A stretch of DNA of 64,000 bases from Isoptericola sp. BMS4 (GTDB taxonomy: Bacteria > Actinomycetota > Actinomycetes > Actinomycetales > Cellulomonadaceae), in assembly GCF_011634835.1 (NCBI RefSeq), contig NZ_SIRP01000001.1:3839748-3903747 (forward strand). The letters run 5' to 3'. This document shows, piece by piece, positions 25,168 through 34,146 of this stretch. The first letter of the stretch is position 1. Every line of letters begins with the position of its first letter. The position numbers and the translations under genes were made by a program. The notes under the pieces were generated by a model, which was not told the DNA's origin, did no database searches, and was given only the letters and a program-made list of their open reading frames with translations.

Positions 25168-26631
25168 TCAGAGCCCCAGGGCCTCCTGGATCGGGCCGAG
25201 CGTGAAGTACAGGAGGAAGGCCAGGGACGCGATCCACATGAGCGGGTGGATCTGGCGCACCTTGCCCAGCGCGAGCTTGATGATCACGAACGCGATGAAC
25301 CCGGCGCCGATGCCGTCGGCGATGGAGTAGGTGAAGGGCATGACGACGATCGTGAGGAACGCGGGGATCGCGATCTCGACGTTGCGCCACGAGATGCCGG
25401 CGACCTGCGCCATCATCAGGTAGCCGACGAACACCAGCGCGGGTGCGGCCGCCTCGTAGGGGACGAGTGCGACGACGGGCGACAGGAAGGTCGCCAGCAG
25501 GAACGCGACGCCGGTGACGACGGACGCGAACCCGGTGCGGGCGCCGGACCCGACGCCGGTCGTCGACTCCACGTACGCGGTGTTCGACGACGTGCTGCCG
25601 ACGCCGCCGGCGACGGCCGCCAGGGAGTCGACGGCGAGGATGGCGCGCGAGCGCGGCGGGTTGCCCTCGGCGTCGAGGAGCTTGCCCTCGGCCCCGACGG
25701 CGACCATCGTGCCCATGGTGTCGAAGAAGTCGGCGATCATCAGCGAGAAGATCAGCAGCACCACGGTGACCGCCGCGATGTTCTCGAAGGAGCCGAGCAG
25801 CGAGAACTGGCCGAGCAGGCCGAGGTCCGGCACCGTGACGACGCCGTCGAAGGCGGGCGCGTTGAGGTTGAAGCCGTTCGGGTTGTCCTCGGACCTGACG
25901 CCGATGTGCAGGGTGTTCTCCAGGACGACGGCGAGCGCCGTCGCGGTGAGGATCGCGACCAGCATCGCGCCGCGCACCTTGCGCACGAACAGCACGATGG
26001 TCAGCACCAGGCCGACGACGAACACGAGGATCGGCCAGGTGCCGAGGTTGCCGAGCGCGACGATGGTGCCCTCGCCCGGGACCACGAAGCCGGCGTTGAC
26101 GAAGCCGACGAGGGCGATGAACATGCCGATGCCGACGCTGATCGCCGTCTTGAGCTCCATGGGCACGGCCTTGAAGACCGCCTCGCGGAACCCGGTGAGG
26201 ACGAGCACCAGGATGACGAGGCCCTCGATCACGATGAGGCCCATCGCGTCGGCCCAGGTGACGTCGGGCAGGCCGGCGATCGAGTACGCCACGACGGCGT
26301 TGAGCCCGAGCCCGGCGGCCAGGCCCAGCGGGTAGTTCGCGAACACGCCCATCGACACGGTGACGAGGCCGGCGACGAACGCCGTCGCGGCGGCGACCAT
26401 GCCGAGCGTCTCGGGCGTCGCCTCCGCGCCGCCACCGAGCACCTGGCCCGTCCCGTCCTGGACGGTGCCGATGATGAGCGGGTTAAGCACGATGATGTAG
26501 CTCATCGCGAAGAAGGTGACCAGGCCACCGCGGACCTCGGCGCCGATCGTGGAGCCGCGCTCGGTGATCCGGAAGAAGCGGTCGATCGCGCTCGGCTCGC
26601 TCGACGGCGGCGCGCTGGTCTGGTTCGCCAT
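25168..26631 (-). CDS. NCS2-family purine (AzgA/GhxP-like) permease
   Basis: A 487-residue proton-coupled nucleobase transporter with about 12-14 membrane spans. Visible: RFFRITERGSTIGAEVRGGLVTFFAMSYIIVLNPLIIG at the N-terminus, GMVAAATAFVAGLVTVSMGVFANYPLGLAAGLGLNAVVA, LMIADFFDTMGTMVAVG and STTGVGSGARTGFASVVTG. This set is the adenine/guanine/hypoxanthine (AzgA) branch rather than the uracil/xanthine branch. ATG at 26631 chosen because it directly precedes the conserved start; upstream alternatives encode non-conserved residues. No ribosome site is obvious. Confidence 0.92.
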   Translation of the reverse strand: MANQTSAPPSSEPSAIDRFFRITERGSTIGAEVRGGLVTFFAMSYIIVLNPLIIGTVQDGTGQVLGGGAEATPETLGMVAAATAFVAGLVTVSMGVFANYPLGLAAGLGLNAVVAYSIAGLPDVTWADAMGLIVIEGLVILVLVLTGFREAVFKAVPMELKTAISVGIGMFIALVGFVNAGFVVPGEGTIVALGNLGTWPILVFVVGLVLTIVLFVRKVRGAMLVAILTATALAVVLENTLHIGVRSEDNPNGFNLNAPAFDGVVTVPDLGLLGQFSLLGSFENIAAVTVVLLIFSLMIADFFDTMGTMVAVGAEGKLLDAEGNPPRSRAILAVDSLAAVAGGVGSTSSNTAYVESTTGVGSGARTGFASVVTGVAFLLATFLSPVVALVPYEAAAPALVFVGYLMMAQVAGISWRNVEIAIPAFLTIVVMPFTYSIADGIGAGFIAFVIIKLALGKVRQIHPLMWIASLAFLLYFTLGPIQEALGL

Positions 26632-26731
26632 GGGCAGAATCATCGCAGACGGCGTGGAGGTGTCGTGCGGTCCGGAGCGTCGCGACGACGAGACGCTCGC
26701 CACGCCGGGCGCCGGCGCCGCCTGCCCGGGC

Positions 26732-28240
26732 TCAGTACGCCCCGCGCCCGGTGACGACGGCCTTGGCGGTGCGCAGCAGGATGAGCAGGTCCCCGGACAG
26801 GGTCCAGTTCTCCGCGTAGTAGACGTCGAGGCGGACGGTCTCCTCCCAGGGCAGGGTGGAGCGCCCGCCCACCTGCCACAACCCCGTGATCCCCGGCTTC
26901 ACGCGCAGGCGGCGCCGCATCCGTGCCTCGTAGGCGGACACCTCGCGCGGCAGGGACGGCCGTGGCCCGACGAGCGACATCTGCCCGGCGAGCACGTTGA
27001 GCAGCTGGGGCAGCTCGTCGACCGAGTACCGGCGCAGCACCCGGCCGAGGGCGGTGACCCGCGGGTCGCGCTGCAGCTTGAACAGGACGCCGGCGCCGTC
27101 GCTCGGCCCGCCCAGGACGGTCCCCTCGCGGTCCGCTCCCGGGCGCATCGTGCGGAACTTCAGCAGGCGGAAGGTGCGGCCGTCGCGGCCGACGCGGTCC
27201 TGCCGGAACAGGACGGGCCCCCGGCTGGTGCAGGCGACGGCGAGCGCCACGAGCACCAGGACGGGCGCCACGAGCAGGGTGATGACGGCGGCACCGAGCC
27301 AGTCCGCCACGGATTTGAGCGCGTACCGGGGCCCGGTGAACCGGGGGGCGTCGACGTGCAGCAGCGACACGGAGTGCTCGGGGGTGACGGTGATGCGCGG
27401 CCCGGCGACGTCGGCGAGCTCCGCGGTGAGCATGAGGTCGACGCCGGCGGGCTCGAGCTCCCACCCGAGCCGGCGCACGACGTCGGCCGTCACGGCGCCC
27501 GACCCGCACACGGCGACGCAGTCGGCGCCGACGACGGCCGCCATCGTGCCGGCGGAGCGCAGGTCGCCGAGGACGGGGGCGCCGTGGATCTCCTCGCCCG
27601 GCCGCACGTCGTCCGCCGTCGGCACGCACACGCCGACGACCCGGTACCCGGACGGCCGGTCGTTGAGCTCGTGCACGAGCCGCTCGACCTGCTCGCGCAG
27701 CCCGACGGCGAGGACGACGGTGACGCAGCCGCCGTCCTGCCGCCGGCGGTGCAGCCAGGCCCGGCTCGCCCAGCGGCCCACGAGCAGCGCGACGACGCCG
27801 GCCGGCACGGCGGTGAGCAGGAACGTGCGAGCCCCGGGCCAGGTCGTCAGCAGGGCCAGGAGCGCGAGGGGCGTCACGAGCCGCCACGTCGCGTCCAGCA
27901 CCCGCTGGTACTCCGCGGGCCCGGAGGCGAAGACCCGCACGTCGTAGGCGCGGGCGAGGGCGAGGCTGCACGTCCACGCGACGACCAGCACGACGACGAG
28001 GAGCGCCTGGTCGCCGAGCACCCGACCGGTGATGGTCTCGCCGCCTTCGAACCCCCGCACCAGGGCCGCGAACGTCGCCGCGGACGCGACGACGAGCACG
28101 TCCGTGGCCACGAGCCGGCGCCGGTAGGCGGCCTGCCACGGCACGGTGCGGAAGGTGTCGCGCACCTCGCGCAGGTGCGCGGCGCGCACGGTGGCGAGGC
28201 GCGACCGCAGGGCCTGCCCGGCGTCGGGGACGGTGATCAC
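26732..28240 (-). CDS. Polyprenyl-phosphate sugar-1-phosphate transferase (WbaP/CpsE-like)
   Basis: A 502-residue membrane enzyme that transfers a sugar-phosphate to undecaprenyl phosphate to start exopolysaccharide or cell-wall glycan assembly. N-terminal half: four to five membrane helices and a CoA-binding-like Rossmann domain (CVTVVLAVGLREQVERLVHEL). C-terminal catalytic domain (about 290-502): LFRQDRVGRDGRTFRLLKFRTMRPGAD, the DP pair in LQRDPRVTALG, RRYSVDELPQLLNVLAGQMSLVGPRP and VKPGITGLWQVGGRS. GTG start with GGAGGAGGG upstream. Its neighbours supply dTDP-rhamnose and UDP-glucuronate, consistent with a polysaccharide locus. Confidence 0.92.
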   Translation of the reverse strand: MITVPDAGQALRSRLATVRAAHLREVRDTFRTVPWQAAYRRRLVATDVLVVASAATFAALVRGFEGGETITGRVLGDQALLVVVLVVAWTCSLALARAYDVRVFASGPAEYQRVLDATWRLVTPLALLALLTTWPGARTFLLTAVPAGVVALLVGRWASRAWLHRRRQDGGCVTVVLAVGLREQVERLVHELNDRPSGYRVVGVCVPTADDVRPGEEIHGAPVLGDLRSAGTMAAVVGADCVAVCGSGAVTADVVRRLGWELEPAGVDLMLTAELADVAGPRITVTPEHSVSLLHVDAPRFTGPRYALKSVADWLGAAVITLLVAPVLVLVALAVACTSRGPVLFRQDRVGRDGRTFRLLKFRTMRPGADREGTVLGGPSDGAGVLFKLQRDPRVTALGRVLRRYSVDELPQLLNVLAGQMSLVGPRPSLPREVSAYEARMRRRLRVKPGITGLWQVGGRSTLPWEETVRLDVYYAENWTLSGDLLILLRTAKAVVTGRGAY

Positions 28241-28372
28241 GGCGGCCCTCCTCCCCTGTCCGTGGCGTGCGCCTCACCACACTGTGAGGCCTGGGAGGCC
28301 GCGGATGACGGGACCGGGAGGGATTCACCCCGGTCTTCACCCGGCGCACGGGGCGGCGTGCCGCGGCGCTCG

Positions 28373-28378
28373 TAGACT
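28373..28378 (+). promoter_or_regulatory. Predicted -10 box (TAGACT), leaderless
   Basis: TAGACT ends 6 nt before the GTG of the DUF2530 gene, which has no Shine-Dalgarno. Confidence 0.5.
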
Positions 28379-28384
28379 GGCGGC

Positions 28385-28642
28385 GTGCCCTCGATCATGA
28401 CCGTGCTGACGCGTCCCGAGCGCCGGCGCCCGGCGCCGCCTCCGCTGCGGGTGGACCTGCGGCGCGTGCTGCTCGCCGGGATCGTGCTGTGGGCGGTGGC
28501 GCTCGTCGTCTCCGTGGTGCTCCTCACGCTCGGCCGGGACGCGTCCCAGACGGCTGTGACCTGCGCCGTCGGCATCCTGCTGGGCGGGCTGGGGCTCCTG
28601 TGGGAGCGTTCGCACCGCGCGGCGTACCGCGGGGAGGAGTGA
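28385..28642 (+). CDS. DUF2530-like small membrane protein
   Basis: An 85-residue protein with a basic N-terminus (RPERRRPAPPPLRVDLRR) and two transmembrane helices (about 28-47 and 57-72: VLLAGIVLWAVALVVSVVLL and TCAVGILLGGLGLLW) ending in a basic ERSHRAAYRGEE tail. The PPLRVD-RRV start and the C-terminal glycine-rich helix fit DUF2530, an actinobacterial family of unknown function often located near NCS2 permease genes. GTG start inferred from the leaderless -10 box at 28373. Confidence 0.75.
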   Translation: MPSIMTVLTRPERRRPAPPPLRVDLRRVLLAGIVLWAVALVVSVVLLTLGRDASQTAVTCAVGILLGGLGLLWERSHRAAYRGEE

Positions 28643-28702
28643 CCGCCCGCAGGTGTGACCGGACGCACCGTGTTCTCGCAGGACGCGGGCGGTCCGGCAC
28701 GT

Positions 28703-28708
28703 CACCAT
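28703..28708 (+). promoter_or_regulatory. Predicted -10 box (CACCAT), leaderless
   Basis: CACCAT ends 6 nt before the ATG of the lipoprotein gene at 28715; no ribosome binding site is visible. Confidence 0.4.
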
Positions 28709-28714
28709 AGGGCC

Positions 28715-29323
28715 ATGCGCTCCTCTCGCCGTCGCTTCGCCCTGCCCACGACCGCCCTGGCCGTCACCCTCGCCCTCGCCGCCTGCGGAGGGGACGACCC
28801 CGCCGACCGGGCGGACGCCCCGGAGGCGACGGACGCCGGGACGGCGCCCGAGGACGGCGAGCCGGACGGCGACGGGCAGGACGACGCGACGGGAGCGAAC
28901 GGCGTCGTCACGGTGCCGGGGCTGCACGCCGTCGAGACCGCGCTCGAGGAGGTCGACGGCGTCGCCTTCGCGATCAGCAGGTCCGGCGACTACAGCACCT
29001 GGGACGTCGACGTCGCGACCGGCGACGGCGCCGTCGAGGTCAGCCTCGACGCGACCGGGAGCACCGTCCGGGGCACCGATACCGAGGAGGACCTCGCCCC
29101 GGAGCTCCGGAAGGCGGTGGAGGACGCGCCGGTCTCGCTCGCCGAGGCGATCGACGTCGCGATCGCCGAGGTCCCGGGGGACCTCGACGAGGCCGAGCTC
29201 GACGACGAGACCACCGGCTACCTGTGGACGGTCGCGATCGACGACGGGAGCGGCGTCGTGGACGTGGACGTGGCGCGGACCTCCGGCGCGGTCGTGGGGA
29301 TCACCGAGCGCTCCGGGAACTGA
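28715..29323 (+). CDS. PepSY-like lipoprotein
   Basis: A 202-residue exported lipoprotein. Signal peptide with RSSRRRF basic start, hydrophobic core and lipobox LAAC (Cys24), followed by an acidic Asp/Glu/Gly linker to about residue 65. The mature part contains two repeats resembling PepSY units: GLHAVETALEEVDGVAFAI with DYSTWDVDVATGDGAVEVSLD, and SLAEAIDVAIAEVPGDLDEAELDDE with YLWTVAIDDGSGVVDVDVARTSGAV. PepSY domains are thought to bind or inhibit extracellular proteases or act as periplasmic structural units. ATG at 28715 is the only start that gives a proper signal sequence. Convergent with the sacsin-like gene. Confidence 0.82.
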   Translation: MRSSRRRFALPTTALAVTLALAACGGDDPADRADAPEATDAGTAPEDGEPDGDGQDDATGANGVVTVPGLHAVETALEEVDGVAFAISRSGDYSTWDVDVATGDGAVEVSLDATGSTVRGTDTEEDLAPELRKAVEDAPVSLAEAIDVAIAEVPGDLDEAELDDETTGYLWTVAIDDGSGVVDVDVARTSGAVVGITERSGN

Positions 29324-29359
29324 CCGGGCGCCCCGGCGGGGCGGTCCGTCCCGCCGGGC

Positions 29360-32300
29360 TCAGCCCCAGGCCGTCGTGACCCACAGCGACGTGACGCGCT
29401 CCGGGTCGGCGAGCACCGTCGCCAGCAGGGCTGCGCGGTCGGGACGGCCGAGCAGGTCCGCGAGCGCGGCTGCGAGGCCGGCCCGGTCCCGCGCGTGGGC
29501 GCGCCCGTCGGCGTCGACCCACCACGGCACCGGGCTGCCCGCGACGGAGAGCCGCTCGTGACGGAACCAGGTGGCGGGCAGCCGAGGGTCGAGGCCCGCG
29601 ACGCGGGCGTCCAGCGGCGTCTCGGTGCCGTGCCCGTCGGGGGCCGGCAGGCCGTCCTCCCCCACGACCGCCAGGTCGAGCAGGTCGGCCACGGCCGCGA
29701 CCTCGGGCGCGGGGACGGGCAGCACGGGCCCGAGCACGGCCCAGCGCGCCGTGCCGGCCACCTCGACGTCGTCGGCGCGCCGCACGACGACGTCGCTCGC
29801 GTCGAGCGCGGGCAGCCGGTCCGGCAGCGGGTCGAGCGCCTCGGCACGCGCGGCGGGCCCGAGCCGCACGGCGAGGCCCGCGATCCCCCGCCACACGACG
29901 AGCGCGACGGGCAGCGGCACCGGCGTGCCGACGTCAGGCAGGCGGTCGAGGGCGGCCGGCCAGTCCGCGGCCGACAGCTCTTCGAGGCGCCCGACTGCGC
30001 CGAGGGCCCGCAGCACCTCGTCGTCCAGGTCGGCCGCGGCGGGCGGCACGGCCGGCAGGAGCGGCACGTCGTCGCGGCGGGCGAAGGGGGCGCCGAGACG
30101 CCGGCGCAGCCACCACGCCGTGTACGACGGCGCCCCGGCGACGGGCGTCACCAGCGCGCGGCGGGCGTCGGGGTCGGCGGCCGTCCGGGTCAGCACCTCG
30201 CGCCACCGGGCGTCGTCGTCCGCACCGGGGACGTCCTCGTCGGCGTCGCCGACGGCGTCGAGGTCGGCGACGGCCTCCACCTCGCCGACGTCGACGCCCG
30301 GCCCGAGCCGGTCGGCCAGGAAGCGCAGGTAGTCGGTCCACCCGGCGAGCCAGCCGGCCGGGTCGTCGGGCCCGTGGTCCGGCTCGGCGTCGTCCGCCAG
30401 GTCGTGGTCGGGCGTGAAGACGCCCGGGACCCGGTACACGGCGAGCTCCGCGTGCGCGCCGACGGCCCGCAGCAGCTCGACGCCGTGCCGCGCCGCCGCG
30501 GTGCGGGTCACCGGGACCAGGCCGTCCATCGCCCCGGCCGCCCACGACCCGGGGACCGCCGTCTCCCGCGCGGGGGCGAGGACGCCGTCGACGGTCGGCA
30601 GCGGCAGCTCGCCGAGCCAGAAGGGGAACCCCTCGGGGCCGGCCGGCAGTGCGAGCCGGGCGAGCGCGAGCGCCGTCTCGACGATCTCGCGGGGGCGCGC
30701 CTCCACGCGGCCGACGAAGGTCGTCGGCTCGGGCCACCCGTCGACGGGCGGCAGCTCGTCCGCCCCGTCGAGGAGAGCCTCGGCGGCCGCGAGGGCGAGG
30801 GCGCGCACGCCGTCGTCGTCGAGCAGGTCGCGCGCGCTGGTCGGCGTGGCGCCGGCGCGCACGAGCAGCGGGTGGGCGGCGTCGGGGTGCACGACGCGCA
30901 CGCCGAGCGTGCGGGTGATCGCCGCGAGCGCGGGGTCGTCGTCGTCCTCGGGGAGCACGACCGTGCCCCGCACCCCCGACGCGGTGCGCCCGTCCACGAG
31001 CGGCACGCGGGCGCCCGCGAGCGCCTCCAGCACGCCGGGGTCCGAGGCGTGCGGCTCGAGGGCGTCGCACAGGGCCCACCACCGGGTGGGCGGCAGGCCG
31101 CCGGGCAGGTCGGTGACGACGTCGGCGAGCGGCAGCACCGTGACGCCCAGGCTGCGGGCCACGCCCTGGCGCTCGGCGGGCACGCAGACGAGGCCGGGCA
31201 CGGTGGTCGCGAGCGCCGCGACCAGGGTGGCGTCGTCCCCGGCGTCACCGGCCAGCACCGCCGCGTCCGCCGGGGCGACGAGGCCGTGCGGCCGAGGGCC
31301 CTCGGCGACGGCCGGCCCGGTGGCGTCGTCCCCGGTCCCCGGGGCGGGCAGCAGCGGCGTGGCGCGCAGCGCGTCGAGCGCTGCGTCGCGGACGGCGGCG
31401 TCGAGCTCCCCCGCCGGCAGGTCGGTGGGCACGAGGTCGAGGACGCCGGCGCCGTGGTCACCGGCGAGCGCGGCCAGGGCGTCGGCGAACGCCTGCCCGG
31501 CCTCGGCGGCGAGCAGGTCCGTCAGCGTGCCGGGCAGCACGCGGCGCCGGCCGGGGTCCACCGGGAACGTCGCGACGAGCAGGCCGGGCAGGCTCAGCGG
31601 CACGTCGGTGGGGGTGGGCGCGTGCAGCACCGGCGGGGCGCCGTCCGTGGGGCGCGCGCCCGCGCGCGGCAGCGCCCAGGCGACGGTCCAGTCGGTGCGG
31701 CGCTGCTCCCGGGGCAGGTCGGCGACGGCGTCCTCGTCGACCGTCCCGGAGCGGCGACGCACCAGCCAGCGGTCCTCGACGTCGCGCAGCACGCGGGTCC
31801 GCGGCTCGGCGGGCGCGTCCCCGTCGTCGTCCTGGACGGTGACCGTCACCTCGGCGAGCGCGGGCAGCGCCAGCAGCAGCGCGTCGTCGATCCCGGCGAG
31901 CTGCGCGCGCACCGCCTCGACCGCGTCGTCGCGCAGCTCGAGCTCGACGACCGTCGCGACGGCGTCGGGCCCGTCGGGCTCGAGCGCCGGCGCGGGGAAC
32001 GGCAGGCGCAGCACGGGCAGGTCGTCGCCGCGCTCGGCGACGACGTCGCGCAGCCGGGCCGCCCCCGCACCGCCGTCGCCGTCGGCGTGCGCGGGCACCG
32101 CGGCGGTCACCTCGGCGAGCAGGTCGCGCGTGCGCGCGAGGGAGAAGCGGACGCCACCGGTCGTGGAGCGCACCGCGACGTCGTCGGCGACGGAGCGGGT
32201 CGCGGCGAAGCCGACGCCGAAGCGGCCCGCCTGCCCGGCCGGCGAGGCCTGGCCGGGGGCCTTCGCCGAGGCGCGCAGCGACGCGAGCGACGCGACCCCG

Positions 32301-32665
32301 GCGGCGTCCAGCGGCGCCCCGGAGTTGGCGGCCACCAGGCGCCAGCGGCCGCCCGCGGGGCCGGTGTCGCCGGTGCCGCGGCCATCGGCCGCGGCGACGC
32401 GCTCGAGCCGCAGGTCGAGGCGGCCCGGGACGTGCGCGCGGGCGGCCGCGTCGGCGGCGTTCTGCGCCAGCTCGACGACCACCCGGTCGCGGTAGTAGCC
32501 GCGGGCGTGGTCCTCCTCGCTGTTCGCGTCCTCGCGCAGGCGCGTGCCGGAGGCCGACCAGGCGTGCACGACGGCGTCCCGCAGGGCGCGGGTGTCGAAC
32601 GGGTCGGCGGACGTTCCCGTCGGGGCCTCGCGCGGAGGCTCGACGGGCTGGGAGGCGCCCGTCAC
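29360..32665 (-). CDS. Sacsin/Hsp90-like ATPase-domain protein (large, conserved, unknown)
   Basis: A 1101-residue protein. The N-terminal 250 residues form a GHKL ATPase: VVVELAQNAADAA (N-box, about 63-75), AANSGAPLDAAG (about 112-123) and QAGRFGVGFAATRSVADD (about 145-162), the pattern of sacsin N-terminal ATPase domains. The remaining 850 residues are Ala/Asp-rich with segments such as STEV-free beta/alpha units, LPLADVVTDLPGGLPPTRWWALCDAL and LPTVDGVLAPA, unassigned by me. The GTG at 32665 overlaps the DUF3027 stop (GTGA), so the two are translationally coupled. Probably cytoplasmic chaperone-like; the family has no proven role in bacteria. Confidence 0.82.
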   Translation of the reverse strand: MTGASQPVEPPREAPTGTSADPFDTRALRDAVVHAWSASGTRLREDANSEEDHARGYYRDRVVVELAQNAADAAARAHVPGRLDLRLERVAAADGRGTGDTGPAGGRWRLVAANSGAPLDAAGVASLASLRASAKAPGQASPAGQAGRFGVGFAATRSVADDVAVRSTTGGVRFSLARTRDLLAEVTAAVPAHADGDGGAGAARLRDVVAERGDDLPVLRLPFPAPALEPDGPDAVATVVELELRDDAVEAVRAQLAGIDDALLLALPALAEVTVTVQDDDGDAPAEPRTRVLRDVEDRWLVRRRSGTVDEDAVADLPREQRRTDWTVAWALPRAGARPTDGAPPVLHAPTPTDVPLSLPGLLVATFPVDPGRRRVLPGTLTDLLAAEAGQAFADALAALAGDHGAGVLDLVPTDLPAGELDAAVRDAALDALRATPLLPAPGTGDDATGPAVAEGPRPHGLVAPADAAVLAGDAGDDATLVAALATTVPGLVCVPAERQGVARSLGVTVLPLADVVTDLPGGLPPTRWWALCDALEPHASDPGVLEALAGARVPLVDGRTASGVRGTVVLPEDDDDPALAAITRTLGVRVVHPDAAHPLLVRAGATPTSARDLLDDDGVRALALAAAEALLDGADELPPVDGWPEPTTFVGRVEARPREIVETALALARLALPAGPEGFPFWLGELPLPTVDGVLAPARETAVPGSWAAGAMDGLVPVTRTAAARHGVELLRAVGAHAELAVYRVPGVFTPDHDLADDAEPDHGPDDPAGWLAGWTDYLRFLADRLGPGVDVGEVEAVADLDAVGDADEDVPGADDDARWREVLTRTAADPDARRALVTPVAGAPSYTAWWLRRRLGAPFARRDDVPLLPAVPPAAADLDDEVLRALGAVGRLEELSAADWPAALDRLPDVGTPVPLPVALVVWRGIAGLAVRLGPAARAEALDPLPDRLPALDASDVVVRRADDVEVAGTARWAVLGPVLPVPAPEVAAVADLLDLAVVGEDGLPAPDGHGTETPLDARVAGLDPRLPATWFRHERLSVAGSPVPWWVDADGRAHARDRAGLAAALADLLGRPDRAALLATVLADPERVTSLWVTTAWG

Positions 32666-33597
32666 CGCGCGTCGTCGGCGGGCTCGGCGCGCTCCTCGTC
32701 GTCGTGGCCCGACTCGGCGTCCCCCGGCGCGGCGCTGCCCGTGCCGGTGCTGTCCTGCTCGCTGCCGCCCTGCCCGGTGCCGCCCTGCCCGGTCTCGGCG
32801 GGCTCGACGCTCACCGGCTCGATGCCGACCTCGTCGATCAGCGGAGCGTCGGCGGGCCACTCGCTCGCCGGCTGCTCGACGTCCGTCTCGGAGTGCGCGC
32901 CGCACCCGTGGTCGAGCGACACCACCTTGCCGTCGTCGGGCGACCACTCGTTCGCGCACACCGCGAACAGCTGGCCGAGGGGGCCGGCCAGCGGCACGAG
33001 GAACCCGCAGGTGCCGCACTCCGCCTTGGAGGCCACCGCCCCGCGCGACGTCGGCCCGCGGGACCCGCGGTACCAGCGCTCGGCCGCCTCGTCCCGGCCC
33101 TGCGGGGACAGGACGCGCTCGCGCGCCAGCGCCAGCTCGTCGATCGCGACGGAGTCGAGCTCCTCGTCCCCGGTCGGCGTCCAGCCCGGCTCCAGGCGCG
33201 GGTCGTCGGCGCGGAACGGCAGCGTGTCGCCCGGCCCGACGTCGCCGGGGCGCAGACGCTCCGACCACGGCAGCCACGCGGGCGCGAGCAGCGCGTCGTC
33301 GCCCGGCAGCAGCTCGACCTCGCACACGGTCGCCGTGCGGCCGCGGGGCACGCGGGCGAGCGTGACGGTCCAGTGCCAGCCACGGTAGCCCTTCATCGTC
33401 GCCGCGAAGCGGTGCGACATGAGTCGCTCGCCCTCGGCGACCGCGCCCAGGTGCTCCCCGACGTCCGACGGCGACGCCGCGAGCTCCTGCGCCGCGTCCC
33501 GGGCGAGGTCGACAGCCCCCAGCAGCACCGCGTCCTTGCGGGCGCGCGAGCTGATCCGCGGTGTTCGCGCGGGCGCCGAAGCGGCAGCAGTCACCAT
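32662..33597 (-). CDS. DUF3027 protein
   Basis: A 311-residue cytoplasmic protein conserved in actinobacteria. It starts with a helical segment (SRARKDAVLLGAVDLARDAAQELA), continues with HRFAATMKGYRGWHWTVTLARVPRGRTATVCEVELLPGDDALLAPAWLPWSERL, and then a zinc-ribbon-like part AECGTCGFLVPLAG and LFAVCANEWSPDDGKVVSLDHGCGAH with four or five Cys and two His that could bind a metal. The tail from about 245 is acidic low-complexity sequence. ATG at 33597 chosen for the CAGGA 5 nt upstream; an ATG six codons earlier has none. Coupled to the sacsin-like gene by a 4-nt overlap. Confidence 0.85.
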   Translation of the reverse strand: MVTAAASAPARTPRISSRARKDAVLLGAVDLARDAAQELAASPSDVGEHLGAVAEGERLMSHRFAATMKGYRGWHWTVTLARVPRGRTATVCEVELLPGDDALLAPAWLPWSERLRPGDVGPGDTLPFRADDPRLEPGWTPTGDEELDSVAIDELALARERVLSPQGRDEAAERWYRGSRGPTSRGAVASKAECGTCGFLVPLAGPLGQLFAVCANEWSPDDGKVVSLDHGCGAHSETDVEQPASEWPADAPLIDEVGIEPVSVEPAETGQGGTGQGGSEQDSTGTGSAAPGDAESGHDDEERAEPADDAR

Positions 33598-33694
33598 GTG
33601 CGTCCTGGTCCCCATCTCACGGGTGTCGGGTTCTTCCACTGTTGCGGCCGGTCCGTGCCGGTCGGCTCTGGCCGGACCACGCCCGGCCGGTTCG

Positions 33695-34078
33695 TCAGCC
33701 GTCGAGGTCGTCGGCAACGGCGCGCAGGAGCGTCGCCACGCGCTTGGCCGTCGCCCCCTCAGGGTACTTGCCACGCTTGAGCTGGTCGCCCGTGCGGTCG
33801 AGCACGGTGATGAGGTCCTCGACGATGCCGGCCATCTCCGACGGCGCTTTGCGCTTGGCCTTCGCGACCGACGGCGCCGGGTCGAGCAGCGTCACCGACA
33901 GCGCGGACGGCCCACGACGCCCGTCCGCGACGCCGAAGTCGACGCGCGTGCCGGGCTTGGGGCTCGGCGCGTCGGCCGGCAGCGCGGACGCGTGCAGGAA
34001 GATCTCACCGCCGTCGTCGCCGGCGATGAATCCGAAACCGCGCTCCGCGTCGTACCACTTGACCTTGCCGGTGGGCAC
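33695..34078 (-). CDS. Cold-shock-domain protein with C-terminal extension
   Basis: A 127-residue protein: a CspA-type OB fold (1-68) with the RNP motifs KWYDAERGFGFIAGD and EIFLHAS, then a helical C-terminal extension (about 75-127) APSVAKAKRKAPSEMAGIVEDLITVLDRTG that ordinary 67-residue cold-shock proteins lack. Binds single-stranded nucleic acid. The GTG at 34078 is chosen because GAGG precedes it and VPTGKVKWYD is the family start. It sits upstream of DUF3027 on the same strand, a neighbourhood conserved in many actinobacteria as far as I recall. Confidence 0.92.
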   Translation of the reverse strand: MPTGKVKWYDAERGFGFIAGDDGGEIFLHASALPADAPSPKPGTRVDFGVADGRRGPSALSVTLLDPAPSVAKAKRKAPSEMAGIVEDLITVLDRTGDQLKRGKYPEGATAKRVATLLRAVADDLDG

Positions 34079-34146
34079 CTGAACCTCTTCGTGCTCGTCG
34101 TTGCTCGGGACGGGCGCGGGCGTGCGCCCGGCCGGAAGGACACAGA

